Source of the DNA: JBIIJL01 sp044233795
GTDB taxonomy: Bacteria > Pseudomonadota > Gammaproteobacteria > Legionellales > Legionellaceae
Length of the DNA stretch: 32,952 bases
Direction of reading: 5' to 3'
Assembly: GCA_044233795.1 (NCBI GenBank)
Contig: JBIIJL010000015.1
Location: forward strand, 1 to 32,952
The position numbers and the translations under genes were made by a program. Below the pieces are notes generated by a model. The model was not told the DNA's origin, ran no database searches, and was given only the letters and a program-made list of their open reading frames with translations. This document shows positions 9,841-18,514 of this stretch, in pieces (the first letter of the stretch is position 1; each line of letters begins with the position of its first letter).

Positions 9841-12636
9841 CTAATGCTCCTCCTCTTTAGGATTGTGATGCGGCATAAATGGAAGGCGCTTCGCATTTTT
9901 TTTGCCGGTTTGGATGGCTTGATTGACATCTGATGTTGTTTCTTTAAATCCTCCATGTAAGCGTTCCCCATCATTTGTTGTCTGGTTCCGGCTCTTTTCC
10001 ATTTGCCCTTGAATGCTCTGTTGGAATTGGTTGGCGGAGGCATTATCCATAGTAACGCCTCCGTTCTTGGCATTTAGATTCAATGCATCATGGTTTGTTT
10101 GATAGGAACTGCCCATCTGGCCTTCTTTCTCAATCAAAGGGCGTGCATTTTGGCTATAGAGCGCATCGATTTTTGTGCCTTGAGATTGATTGCCAAATTC
10201 TGAAATTAACTCATCCCGTTTATGCGCTACAAAATCTTGTCCTAATGTTTGAAGTTTTTGAATAGAGGACATGTCACCTGGGTGCGAAAAGAGCTCATCG
10301 CGTTGAGCCGTTCCCACCGTTGCTGCCACATAACCCGGAAAAGCTTGGTTGAGATCGGCATTAATTTGCGCCCCATGGGATTCAACATAACTTCGTGCCT
10401 GTTGTACACGCGTGGCCGTAGACAAGGACGAATCCACATTATGACTGGCCGTTTGAGCGTCACGTAAATCCGCACCCAACTGGTTAGAAAGGCTCGCGCC
10501 TTTTGAATGTGAATCATCAAAATGATGCGTTTGTGCAAAATGACTGACGTAATTCAATGATTGATTGAAATCAGCGGCTTCTTTTGCGGTCACGGTGTGA
10601 TCGGTATTTTCATGATAGCGATCGCCGGAGGTTGCTGAACGGTCATATTTCTCATCTGTACGTCCGCCGATATCAAATCCTGTAACCAATTTTCCGATAT
10701 GACCAAGAACACTGCGATCAGTAGAAGCGCTTGCATGAAATCCCGCACTCATAGATGTTAACGTCGTCATCGCCTCCTCTTGGCTCACACCTAAACGCTT
10801 GGAAACATCGGAGGCGATGTTTGTCATTTTTGATAATGCTTGTGTATATTGGCCTGACTCTTGGCTGGATACCCCGTCGCCAAACCGCATGTCATGACCA
10901 TCCAGACTTGAAAGCTGTATCGCACGATGCGCCGCATTGGATAGTGCGCTTTGGAAATGTTGCGATTCATTAAGGGCTGCCTGCTTGGACGTTTCATAGG
11001 CTTGGTTGAGAGAACCGCTCAAAGCTTCTGATGTATTAATGGAGACGGCACCCTTTGACATCCCGGGGCTTACATCAAAGACCGCATCGCCACTTCCCGT
11101 AATGGTTTTAATCACACCAGAACTGCCTTGTTCAGCATGCATCCCATGCATGTGTGACCAGTTGGAGTCATGCTTGTTGGCTGAGAAGTTATTGGCAGTT
11201 GAGTTATAAAAACTTGTTTGACCCAATCCAAAAGAGGCCGATGCTGCCTCGCCAGCCACGGCCATGCCTGAGCCTTGCACATGTCCTGTGATGCTTGTCG
11301 CCAGTCCATTAAAGGCTTCGCCCAAATTCGATACCAAACCTTTTGCGATAAACGGAATCATCGCCATGATGTAACCCGCAACCCCTGAAATATCTCGACT
11401 TAATTCGGTCATTTTATCCAAATTAACCATCGTCATTGGCCCATACCCAGACACACCATCGATGCCAACATTGGTCATAACGTGATTAATAACCGCAAAG
11501 AGCACTGGCCAGCATTGGAGTGATAAGAGGAATTGCAAATAGCCTTTAAAAATATGACCACCGCCAGGCATTGTGCTTAGCGCCAGCACCAATGGAAATA
11601 CGCCGAAGAGAATCAGCATGAGGTTGGTGTGTAATAGCGGTAAAAACCACACGGCTTTTTGACCCAAGATATCCCAACTCCAACGGTGTTGAAGTTGAGA
11701 TTTAGTAAACTCATGATTCACAACGCTGGCTGTACTGTCGGTGAAGGCTTGATAATGATTAATGCCATCACCCATGGCGTTAATCATCATGGCTTGTAAA
11801 AAGATATTACTTGAGGTGTCCGTTAGCCCCTGATAATAGCGTGCAGCTGAGGTTAAATGTGTTTCAAACAATTTTTCATAATCGGTCTTTTTTTGCTTGC
11901 CAAAGAGGTTTACGCCAAAGATGCTGTATGTTCTTCGAATTTCTGCATCCAATCGCGCTTTAAGGCTGTTTTTGCCATCAGCACTTGAGGCTTGCGCACA
12001 GGTCACGAGAACCCCGCCGACCTCGGTCATACGAAGTGGTGATGGTTTTTTAGTAATCAAGTTCCAAATGTTATCGCTGGCAGCCAAATCCCCAACGCTG
12101 TATTTTTGATTCAGCCGAATATCACCCACAACACAGGAGCGGAAATAATGATCCATTTCATCTTTGAGCGTAGGGTCAAGAATTCTGAAATCACGAGCGG
12201 ACTCTATCAATCGCGCACCAAAAAGCGCGCCTGTCTTTGTGTAGGCGAAATCGCCTGGGGTTGCAAAGAGCGCATCATAGCTTTGTGCAAGCCCATAACC
12301 TACGGATGTTAAAAGACTAGCGGTCACGGCAAATACGACGGGTACGTTATCTACTTTGTGATAAGCTTGCGTTGAGATGTCCTCAATCAGCACATTGGTT
12401 TTAGGTAACAATAAAAGGTTCGTACACAGCACATAGCCCAGAAACCATTTAGCAAAAACAGTCGGATCGCGAGATTTTAAAAATCCGGCAGACACCATCA
12501 CAATGCCAATGAGCGCGGTGATTCTTAATAGCCCTAAAAAATCGCGTTGATTCATGAAGGCCGTAATGGCATTCAGAACATCGGTGAATAAATCACCCGC
12601 CGCCAAGACATGAATCGTTAAGTATTCTGTTGACAT
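9841..12636 (-). CDS. traG: TraG: mating-pair formation and stabilisation protein
   Basis: The 931-residue protein sits between traH and traD as in F. The N-terminal half is an inner-membrane domain with several hydrophobic segments (about 35-65, 85-110, 335-365, 370-395, 415-440), homologous to the part of F TraG needed for pilus assembly. From about residue 460 it becomes a long Ser/Ala/Gln/His-rich, largely helical periplasmic region; in F this part mediates mating-pair stabilisation and recognises TraS in entry exclusion. Length is close to F TraG (938). The ATG is preceded by AAGGGGA. The C-terminus is very acidic (K-E-E-E-H). Confidence 0.9.
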   Translation of the reverse strand: MSTEYLTIHVLAAGDLFTDVLNAITAFMNQRDFLGLLRITALIGIVMVSAGFLKSRDPTVFAKWFLGYVLCTNLLLLPKTNVLIEDISTQAYHKVDNVPVVFAVTASLLTSVGYGLAQSYDALFATPGDFAYTKTGALFGARLIESARDFRILDPTLKDEMDHYFRSCVVGDIRLNQKYSVGDLAASDNIWNLITKKPSPLRMTEVGGVLVTCAQASSADGKNSLKARLDAEIRRTYSIFGVNLFGKQKKTDYEKLFETHLTSAARYYQGLTDTSSNIFLQAMMINAMGDGINHYQAFTDSTASVVNHEFTKSQLQHRWSWDILGQKAVWFLPLLHTNLMLILFGVFPLVLALSTMPGGGHIFKGYLQFLLSLQCWPVLFAVINHVMTNVGIDGVSGYGPMTMVNLDKMTELSRDISGVAGYIMAMIPFIAKGLVSNLGEAFNGLATSITGHVQGSGMAVAGEAASASFGLGQTSFYNSTANNFSANKHDSNWSHMHGMHAEQGSSGVIKTITGSGDAVFDVSPGMSKGAVSINTSEALSGSLNQAYETSKQAALNESQHFQSALSNAAHRAIQLSSLDGHDMRFGDGVSSQESGQYTQALSKMTNIASDVSKRLGVSQEEAMTTLTSMSAGFHASASTDRSVLGHIGKLVTGFDIGGRTDEKYDRSATSGDRYHENTDHTVTAKEAADFNQSLNYVSHFAQTHHFDDSHSKGASLSNQLGADLRDAQTASHNVDSSLSTATRVQQARSYVESHGAQINADLNQAFPGYVAATVGTAQRDELFSHPGDMSSIQKLQTLGQDFVAHKRDELISEFGNQSQGTKIDALYSQNARPLIEKEGQMGSSYQTNHDALNLNAKNGGVTMDNASANQFQQSIQGQMEKSRNQTTNDGERLHGGFKETTSDVNQAIQTGKKNAKRLPFMPHHNPKEEEH

Positions 12637-12647
12637 GTGTTTCCCCT

Positions 12648-14015
12648 TTAATGTGCTGTATTCCCAAGACCACTGGCGAGTTGTTTCTCAATCTCGCTCA
12701 TGCGCGAAATGAGAGCTATTTTTTCTTGTAATTTTCGAGCGATTTTTGGATCGATGGACGCAACCTCACGGTTGGCCTCTCGTATCCGGGTTTGAATATC
12801 TTTGATTAGGTCTTCATTGAGCTCGGAGCCTGCCGTGGCATTCGCCACGTCTTGCAGTAAGCCGCTTAAATAATGCTGCAACAAATCTTCAGCAATAAGT
12901 GTTGAGTAACCCTCAATTTCAACGGCCGCATCGTTATAATGCGTACTGTTCAACACCGTTAGAAACTTCATCACAGGAAACATCGTGAGGCTTAAGAAAT
13001 TTTGTTCCTCAGCGGTAGGGACATCATCATTTTTTAATTTAGTATCAAGACCCTCTATCATATTTCGAACACGTGTAGTCAATGTTTGGCTATCATCGAT
13101 TTTCATTTCTTTAAGGCTGACGCTCATGCAAGCGGTTCCAGGGGTTTCGTCACTGCATCGCCACATTTGCTCGCTACTTGCTGATTTATTACCTCCAAGT
13201 AAGGCTTGAATGAAGTGACTACTTCCCGCTAACGAGGGCACAACTTTCACCTTGCCTTGGCCATCAATAATCAGGGTTCCTGTCAGGCTCATCACCATTT
13301 CAGCGAGTTGCACATCACCATTTAAGAACGCGTTGTTTTGCAAAATTGACCAAACAATATTTTTATTTAAAACCACCTGTTTCTTTTGTTCAGGATCTTT
13401 TTCAGCTTTTGCCATAATCCCGTCATGTGCGTCGCCCGCGCAATCCATGCGAGCAGATACATAGTCCGATACCACGCCACTTCGACCCATTGCTGCTTGA
13501 TCTTTACAAATTTTTTGTTGCGAAGCGGCCGTTTTTGGAAATATACCGCCGACAAAGTTTTGCGCCATTTCACATGAGTTCACGCTCATTTGATTGACCT
13601 TTTGTTCCAGCGTTTGCAGGTAGTCTCGTACTTGTTTTAATTCTGGAACGGTAGTCGCCAGCATCACATCGACCGCATATGCGCCACTGCTCGTCATCAC
13701 CTGTTTGCCTAGATCCACGAGCTTTTTATGACTCAAAAAACTCATGCTTCCCGTAAATAAATCAATGCCATTACAGCCTGCGCGATAGCTGGGTAAATCC
13801 AGTTCCACAAGCTGATAACGGCTCACGCGATTACGCACAAATAACGAACCTCCACCGTAAAATCCTGCCGCTTGGGATTGAAACGCAGCGGGACGCGTGA
13901 CATTTGACGCATAGCCAATTCCATTGAAAAAGGTATTCATATCGCCGGCGACATCGGCATGAGCGCAATTCACCGCGGCGATACTGAGTGTCAACGCTTT
14001 AATGATTCTTTTCAT
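12648..14015 (-). CDS. traH: TraH: periplasmic pilus-assembly protein
   Basis: This is a 455-residue TraH, the length seen in F (458). It begins with a signal peptide, probably cleaved after A-H-A (residue 20). The family-typical stretches G-G-G-S-L-F-V-R-N and a C-G-N-I/L-D-like C-N-G-I-D-L-F-T-G-S-M-S-F are present, with a C-terminal coiled coil (about 385-450). In F-type systems TraH works with TraF, TraU, TraW, TrbB and TrbI in pilus extension and retraction. Its ATG overlaps the trbB stop as ATGA, which implies translational coupling. Confidence 0.92.
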   Translation of the reverse strand: MKRIIKALTLSIAAVNCAHADVAGDMNTFFNGIGYASNVTRPAAFQSQAAGFYGGGSLFVRNRVSRYQLVELDLPSYRAGCNGIDLFTGSMSFLSHKKLVDLGKQVMTSSGAYAVDVMLATTVPELKQVRDYLQTLEQKVNQMSVNSCEMAQNFVGGIFPKTAASQQKICKDQAAMGRSGVVSDYVSARMDCAGDAHDGIMAKAEKDPEQKKQVVLNKNIVWSILQNNAFLNGDVQLAEMVMSLTGTLIIDGQGKVKVVPSLAGSSHFIQALLGGNKSASSEQMWRCSDETPGTACMSVSLKEMKIDDSQTLTTRVRNMIEGLDTKLKNDDVPTAEEQNFLSLTMFPVMKFLTVLNSTHYNDAAVEIEGYSTLIAEDLLQHYLSGLLQDVANATAGSELNEDLIKDIQTRIREANREVASIDPKIARKLQEKIALISRMSEIEKQLASGLGNTAH

Positions 14016-14464
14016 GCTGTCACCTTGGTGTTTTCATAGGCCATTATTTTTGGAATGAGTGCTTCTATACGGGTTGTAAGCTCTATCTCATTCAGCGACC
14101 CAATCGACACCGGATAAAGTGCTTGGGTTTTAGGGTTGGCAATAAATAACGCGGGGTAGTGAATTGACGCGTTTTTAAAGGCAACTGTTGTCCAATCACT
14201 GGTGGCAGGTAGCACCTCTTGAAATTCTGGTAGTGGTTGATTATCAAACGATAACGGCAGGACGCGTGCGCCAAGCCGTTTTGATACCTGGCTTAGAACG
14301 GGCGAAAACTGATGGCAGTACGGGCATGTGCTTGCAAAGAAGAACACGAAGCCATGTGTTTGAAAAAAATGGTCTCGTGTTGACAGCGTATGGCCGTTTT
14401 CAGCAGAAGCGGCGCCTATCCATAAGCCCATGATGGTAATAGTAATAGCAAATAATGTTTTCAT
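14012..14464 (-). CDS. trbB: TrbB: thioredoxin-like periplasmic disulfide isomerase of the F-type system
   Basis: The 150-residue protein has an N-terminal signal peptide (probable cleavage after A-S-A, residue 21) and a thioredoxin fold with the redox motif C-P-Y-C at Cys47/Cys50, followed by the cis-proline region Y-P-A-L-F-I-A-N. F TrbB is a disulfide-bond isomerase that helps the cysteine-rich periplasmic transfer proteins (TraU, TraN, TraH) fold. It lies between traF and traH, with ATGA overlaps on both sides. It is somewhat shorter than F TrbB (179). Confidence 0.88.
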   Translation of the reverse strand: MKTLFAITITIMGLWIGAASAENGHTLSTRDHFFQTHGFVFFFASTCPYCHQFSPVLSQVSKRLGARVLPLSFDNQPLPEFQEVLPATSDWTTVAFKNASIHYPALFIANPKTQALYPVSIGSLNEIELTTRIEALIPKIMAYENTKVTA

Positions 14465-15213
14465 ATGGCCTCTTCCTTAAAATGATGAATGACACTGACG
14501 AGGTTGGCTTCAAGCACGTCTTGCGTTGTGAATCCAAACGCTATAGGCAACGTTTCTTGGTTCTTAGGATTAACAAGCAGAACAGCCGGAAAAAATCGCA
14601 CGCCTAGTGCCTCTGCCTGCCCCTTATCCAAGCGTGAATCGGGAAGTTCGGGCGATCGTTTTCCATCCACGCTCACTGGAATCAATGGCAATTCAAAGCG
14701 CGTGCAAAAGTCTTGCAGGACAGCAATTTGTTTTTGGTCATAAGGGTTTTGGCTGCGGTAGAAAAAGAGCAGCCCATGCGTTTTTGAAAGCGTTTGAATT
14801 GCGGTCTTATTATTTTTCTCGCGCTCAGCATCGAGTATTTTCGTGCCAATACTTGAGGTGGGATGCGTGACTGAATAATCATACTCTGGATAATAGAGCA
14901 TCGTTTTTTGAAAAAGATTTCTAAACCGTGAGGATTCTTGTAGCCAGTAATCTTGCAATGCAAGAAACTCGCGCATGTCCTCCATTGATTTTGTTTGGCG
15001 CGCACGATGCATCGCTTCCATGGTGTAGAAGTGAAGCACTTTATCGCGCTGGGTATAGCTCAATTGATTAAAAGGTACGCCTTGTGGTTTTTGTTCTTTT
15101 TCAGCCACGGGAATCTTTGGTGTGTTGTACCAAAGAAAGCCAATGGGTGCTTCATCTGAAAATGCCATGGTCGTAGCTAGAATCAACGCTATGCTTGAAA
15201 ACCATTTAATCAT
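14461..15213 (-). CDS. traF: TraF: periplasmic thioredoxin-like pilus-assembly protein
   Basis: The 250-residue protein matches F TraF in length and layout: signal peptide (cleavage near A-F-S, residue 19), a helical N-terminal part including F-N-Q-L-S-Y-T-Q-R-D-K-V-L, then a thioredoxin-like domain (about 140-250). As in F TraF, the redox cysteines are missing; the segment reads F-F-Y-R-S-Q-N-P-Y-D-Q-K-Q. It is therefore expected to be structural, not catalytic, with TrbB supplying redox activity. The start overlaps the traN stop by eight bases (ATGATTAA). Confidence 0.9.
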   Translation of the reverse strand: MIKWFSSIALILATTMAFSDEAPIGFLWYNTPKIPVAEKEQKPQGVPFNQLSYTQRDKVLHFYTMEAMHRARQTKSMEDMREFLALQDYWLQESSRFRNLFQKTMLYYPEYDYSVTHPTSSIGTKILDAEREKNNKTAIQTLSKTHGLLFFYRSQNPYDQKQIAVLQDFCTRFELPLIPVSVDGKRSPELPDSRLDKGQAEALGVRFFPAVLLVNPKNQETLPIAFGFTTQDVLEANLVSVIHHFKEEAI

Positions 15214-16147
15214 GAGCTCGCCCCTCCTGATGGAGTCGCTCGATGTGAGCCTGATTTAAATTTGAAGCCATGCCTGCATCGGGTACATGCAGGCGGGACA
15301 TGAGTTCTTGTTCAATCGGCGATAAATTAAGCTTGTCAAAATTTATGTGCCCCAATTCTTGAGGGGTTATCCCGCGACAATCAGGTGATTTTGCCTTGCC
15401 AAAGGGAATATGAAGCTGTGCATTACGACCTTCTTTTTGAATAATGGCACTGAGCTTTGAAGGAAAAACGCAATAAACATGGTGATAGTCGAGGTCGAGT
15501 TTATGCTTTCTGTATTTTCCAAGAGAAACGACACGATTTTCGTCTTTTGCTTTTTGAAGCACTTGCATGTCGGATGGGCAATGTTTAACCCAATCTCCCC
15601 ACCCACTATCAGTACAGCAATCACGAAATCCAAGAGGATACGATTTGCAATCTATCACCGATCCCGCAAAAATCTTAGCCATGCCTTCAGCAATTTGGTT
15701 GGTAGATACCTCACCTGCCACACCCGCCAATGCACCTAGCCGTGAAACGCCCTCGTTCATATCGTGGCTTTCTTTATTTTTAGTTGTGTCACAGGAGCCG
15801 TCGGTGCAGGTACTGTCACTTCCTTCAATCAAATGCTCGGCATATTGCATTTCTGGATTATTGGGATTGGCTATGACCTTTGTTCGTGTTTTGCCTTCTG
15901 TGTAAATGAGCTCGGAGGTTTCATTTTTATGAACATTGGCAAGCCCTTGGTTTTTTAGCCCATCGTTATTTTCAGTGGGGTTGAGACTGGCCTCAGGTGG
16001 GTTTGAAGTGAACCCGCTTAAAGCCTCACCAGGTTTAAATTGTTCAAGCGCACGTTTAAACGCATCGCCTGTATCCAATGGTGTGGCGGTTTCTGCGCGC
16101 ACTAATGCGCTGAATATTAGCATTATCACCCCAATCGACTTAGTCAC
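15206..16147 (-). CDS. traN: TraN: outer-membrane mating-pair stabilisation protein, short form
   Basis: The family signature D-C-C-T-D-S-G-W-G-D-W and the surrounding cysteine-rich segment (about 165-270) identify TraN. It has a signal peptide ending near V-R-A (residue 18). At 313 residues it is about half of F TraN (602): the N-terminal part is a low-complexity linker (about 20-130), so most of the variable extracellular region of F TraN, which picks recipient outer-membrane proteins, appears absent. The start is GTG at 16147, with TAGGAG seven to eight bases upstream and an eight-base overlap with the trbC stop. Confidence 0.87.
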   Translation of the reverse strand: MTKSIGVIMLIFSALVRAETATPLDTGDAFKRALEQFKPGEALSGFTSNPPEASLNPTENNDGLKNQGLANVHKNETSELIYTEGKTRTKVIANPNNPEMQYAEHLIEGSDSTCTDGSCDTTKNKESHDMNEGVSRLGALAGVAGEVSTNQIAEGMAKIFAGSVIDCKSYPLGFRDCCTDSGWGDWVKHCPSDMQVLQKAKDENRVVSLGKYRKHKLDLDYHHVYCVFPSKLSAIIQKEGRNAQLHIPFGKAKSPDCRGITPQELGHINFDKLNLSPIEQELMSRLHVPDAGMASNLNQAHIERLHQEGRAHD

Positions 16148-16562
16148 CGATTAATCTCCTAGCGTCACTTGCGGTCATTCCACTGTCACCATGTCCTGCT
16201 ATTCGCAACAACCCATCACTCAAAGACAAATTGCCATAGAGCACATCAAACGATTTCCCATTATCTACAATTAGCGCCGGAACTTGTTTAATCCCAAATC
16301 GCTCAAAAGCGGTTGGATCAATTTGCAGGTTCAGGTTCGGAATTGTTTTTGAAAGCGCTTGAATACGCCGAACGGTTGCAGGCATTGAATTATCAACAAG
16401 CCCATTAAGAAACGCAGGAATATTTAGACGTGCGCTTTCGCTCAATGTCTGCTGTAGTAAACGTTCAGGCATTGAAAAGCTCACAAATACTTGTGCTGTC
16501 GGCGCACTCATCGCCTGAAATACCACAAAACTCATGATTAAACCCATCAATAACTTCCGCAC
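16140..16562 (-). CDS. trbC: TrbC: periplasmic F-type pilus-assembly protein
   Basis: I choose GTG 16562 as the start because an AGGAGG ribosome site (16571-16576 on the complement) stands eight bases upstream and the traU stop lies just before it. A longer in-frame reading from 16613 would overlap traU. The resulting 140-residue protein starts with a clear signal peptide (M-R-K-L-L..., cleavage near M-S-A) and carries the TrbC signatures V-F-V-S-F-S-M-P and V-P-A-L-I-V-D. F TrbC (212 residues) pairs with TraW in pilus assembly; this one is a short version. It sits between traU and traN as in F. Confidence 0.88.
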   Translation of the reverse strand: MRKLLMGLIMSFVVFQAMSAPTAQVFVSFSMPERLLQQTLSESARLNIPAFLNGLVDNSMPATVRRIQALSKTIPNLNLQIDPTAFERFGIKQVPALIVDNGKSFDVLYGNLSLSDGLLRIAGHGDSGMTASDARRLIGD

Positions 16563-16582
16563 GATAACAACCTCCTTTCTTA

Positions 16583-17566
16583 TTACAAAAATGTGCAGTT
16601 TCTTTTTCGCCACACCAAAAACCCATATTGATCTGGTGTATGCGGTTTAATCTTTCCAGCTTCCCATGTAAGCGTTGATGCACCGGTTGGATAACAATGC
16701 CCACCATCGGCGACTTGATTGACCATCTCGTAGCGATAGCGTGACTTTGGAATCGTTGGGTAGTGGTGCTCGGTGCAAATGGCGCCTTTATCAGGACTGG
16801 AATCAGGAATAAGATATTCTCGATGCAGTTTGTAATTCAGGCGCTCCGTTAAGAGAAGGGCTGTTTGAACCGGTGATACGGGTGCATTAACGTGTCCTGT
16901 TAATGGGTAGTGGCTACCTTGCGCACCCGCACACCAAAAAAGACTATCTAATGGAAGGGACTGGAGTGTTGAGGAAATACTGTCCGCAGCACAGGAGGTT
17001 TGTGCAATGGGATTACCGAATAAAGTAGCCTCTGGGTTCAACACAAAACTCATTTCTGAATCTGACCATAAGGGATCAAGCTCGGTTAAATAGGCGATAT
17101 CAAAGTCGCCAGTCTGTAAACAACCAATGCTCGTGATGATATTAAGCCAATTAAGCAACGGGTATTTGTACCAATGTACGTGATAAAATGCACCGACCTC
17201 GCCTTGCCCTACATGATGTTGACCACCACGGGATTGCTTCGCCCCAAGCTTGACCTGATGTCCGCCCAAATTCACCAAGCAGTATGGCGTATCGGTTACA
17301 TCCACAAGAGCCTGTGGTTCCCAAAAGCCAATATTAAGACCTACTCGCCATCCGATAGACGATGGACAAGTACCGATTGGCGAGGATGCATTGCGCGTGT
17401 CAGGCAGATGACTCCCCACGATTTTCGAGCCACCGATTGACAGTGGGAATAGACATCGCCAACAAACATCTTTAATCGGATTCACAAAGTGCCCCGTGCA
17501 ATGAGACGCATTCGCCGCACCGGTTAATGTGAGGAGGACACTTAAAACAATTCCTTTAAATTTCAT
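16583..17566 (-). CDS. traU: TraU: cysteine-rich periplasmic transfer protein
   Basis: The 327-residue protein is a clear TraU (F TraU is 330). A signal peptide is probably cleaved after A-N-A (residue 20), and the mature protein begins with the cysteine cluster that includes N-P-I-K-D-V-C-W-R-C. The W-E-P-Q-A-L-V-D-V-T segment and the G-C-L-Q and C-A-G-A-Q-G-S-x-Y-P-L-T-G region are family hallmarks. In F it affects DNA transfer more than pilus number. Its many cysteines make it a likely client of TrbB. The start overlaps the traW end by 11 bases. Confidence 0.93.
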   Translation of the reverse strand: MKFKGIVLSVLLTLTGAANASHCTGHFVNPIKDVCWRCLFPLSIGGSKIVGSHLPDTRNASSPIGTCPSSIGWRVGLNIGFWEPQALVDVTDTPYCLVNLGGHQVKLGAKQSRGGQHHVGQGEVGAFYHVHWYKYPLLNWLNIITSIGCLQTGDFDIAYLTELDPLWSDSEMSFVLNPEATLFGNPIAQTSCAADSISSTLQSLPLDSLFWCAGAQGSHYPLTGHVNAPVSPVQTALLLTERLNYKLHREYLIPDSSPDKGAICTEHHYPTIPKSRYRYEMVNQVADGGHCYPTGASTLTWEAGKIKPHTPDQYGFLVWRKRNCTFL

Positions 17567-18191
17567 CGCCGCTCTCCTTAATCACGATTTCTGAAACTTG
17601 TAAGCGGTTCTCTTCTCGTGTGACGGTTGCAGGAACAGCACCTAATTGAAAACGTGCGGACAAGCGTCCGCCTTGGTCGAAGTAAATTGCGCCTTCCAAT
17701 GCCTGTTCTGCATCGCGCACTGCACCGCCAGTTAAAATCAGTTTGGGATTTTGGCATTGGTGCAATTTCTTCTGCGCCCAAAATAATTGCGCTTTGTCAT
17801 CGGCATTAAAGAAGATCCAACAAGGGGCATAATTAGGGCGTTGCTCCAGTCCATTGACGCGTGTACCCGCTGGATAAATCACTACACCATGCTCATCTAA
17901 AATAGGATTGGTCAAAATCACGGTTGGGTCGTAGTGATAACTGCGTTTAAGAATCGCACGAGGTAATCCAACTGGGTTCGGACGATTAGCCGTTCGCTCT
18001 GCACGTGCCTGCCATTCTGACTCCATCGCGTGCAGCTCGCCACTTGCCGTCAGTTTTTGTAATCTGAGATCAATGAAATCTAAAAAGCTCATTTCCCCCA
18101 CGGGAAAGGTCTCACCCACAACGCCAAAAGATTTTGAAAAACTTAACGTTCCCATAGAAGCCAACATCAACAAAAAAAGTACGCGCTTCAT
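17556..18191 (-). CDS. traW: TraW: periplasmic pilus-assembly protein
   Basis: The 211-residue protein matches F TraW (210). A signal peptide (cleavage near residue 19) is followed by the conserved G-E-T-F-P-V-G-E segment. The central Y-P-A-G-T-R-V-N-x-L and I-F-F-N-A-D-D stretches and L-I-L-T-G-G are typical. TraW works with TrbC during pilus assembly. The ATG overlaps the trbI stop as ATGA. No anomaly is seen. Confidence 0.92.
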   Translation of the reverse strand: MKRVLFLLMLASMGTLSFSKSFGVVGETFPVGEMSFLDFIDLRLQKLTASGELHAMESEWQARAERTANRPNPVGLPRAILKRSYHYDPTVILTNPILDEHGVVIYPAGTRVNGLEQRPNYAPCWIFFNADDKAQLFWAQKKLHQCQNPKLILTGGAVRDAEQALEGAIYFDQGGRLSARFQLGAVPATVTREENRLQVSEIVIKESGDEI

Positions 18192-18514
18192 GACGCACCT
18201 CTCATGGCTGCGGCAAGTAAAGGAACAATGGATTCTGTTATATCCCTGCCACTGGAAAGGACATGAACGCTATCAAGAATAATGACGTGATGATTTTTGG
18301 CATAAACATCAAGCACACCTTTGAGCTTACGATTAAAAGTCTCGCTTGATTTTTTCACGCTTTCATTCGACGCATGATGAAGAGCCAATTGATGAATAAA
18401 TTGACCTTTGATGTGATTTAGATCAATGGTTACAACGTTTGATGAAGGTTTCAGCCACATCAGCGCCAGTCCCATCAACGCAATAGCACCTATAATTACA
18501 GGCAATTTCTTCAT
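18188..18514 (-). CDS. trbI: TrbI: F-type inner-membrane pilus-retraction protein
   Basis: The 108-residue protein has one N-terminal membrane segment (about 5-22) and a small periplasmic domain with V-I-L-D-S-x-x-V-L-S-S-G-R-D-I-T, typical of type-F TrbI. F TrbI (128 residues) influences pilus retraction. It lies between traC and traW as in F, with ATGA overlaps at both ends. Confidence 0.88.
   Translation of the reverse strand: MKKLPVIIGAIALMGLALMWLKPSSNVVTIDLNHIKGQFIHQLALHHASNESVKKSSETFNRKLKGVLDVYAKNHHVIILDSVHVLSSGRDITESIVPLLAAAMRGAS

Noticed and set aside
9825..10073. 82-residue minus-strand reading frame at the end of traG
   Set aside because: It lies almost wholly within traG in another frame, with no family features and no ribosome site.
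14461..15213. Loss of the CxxC motif in TraF as a defect
   Set aside because: F-plasmid TraF also lacks redox cysteines, so this is normal for the family.
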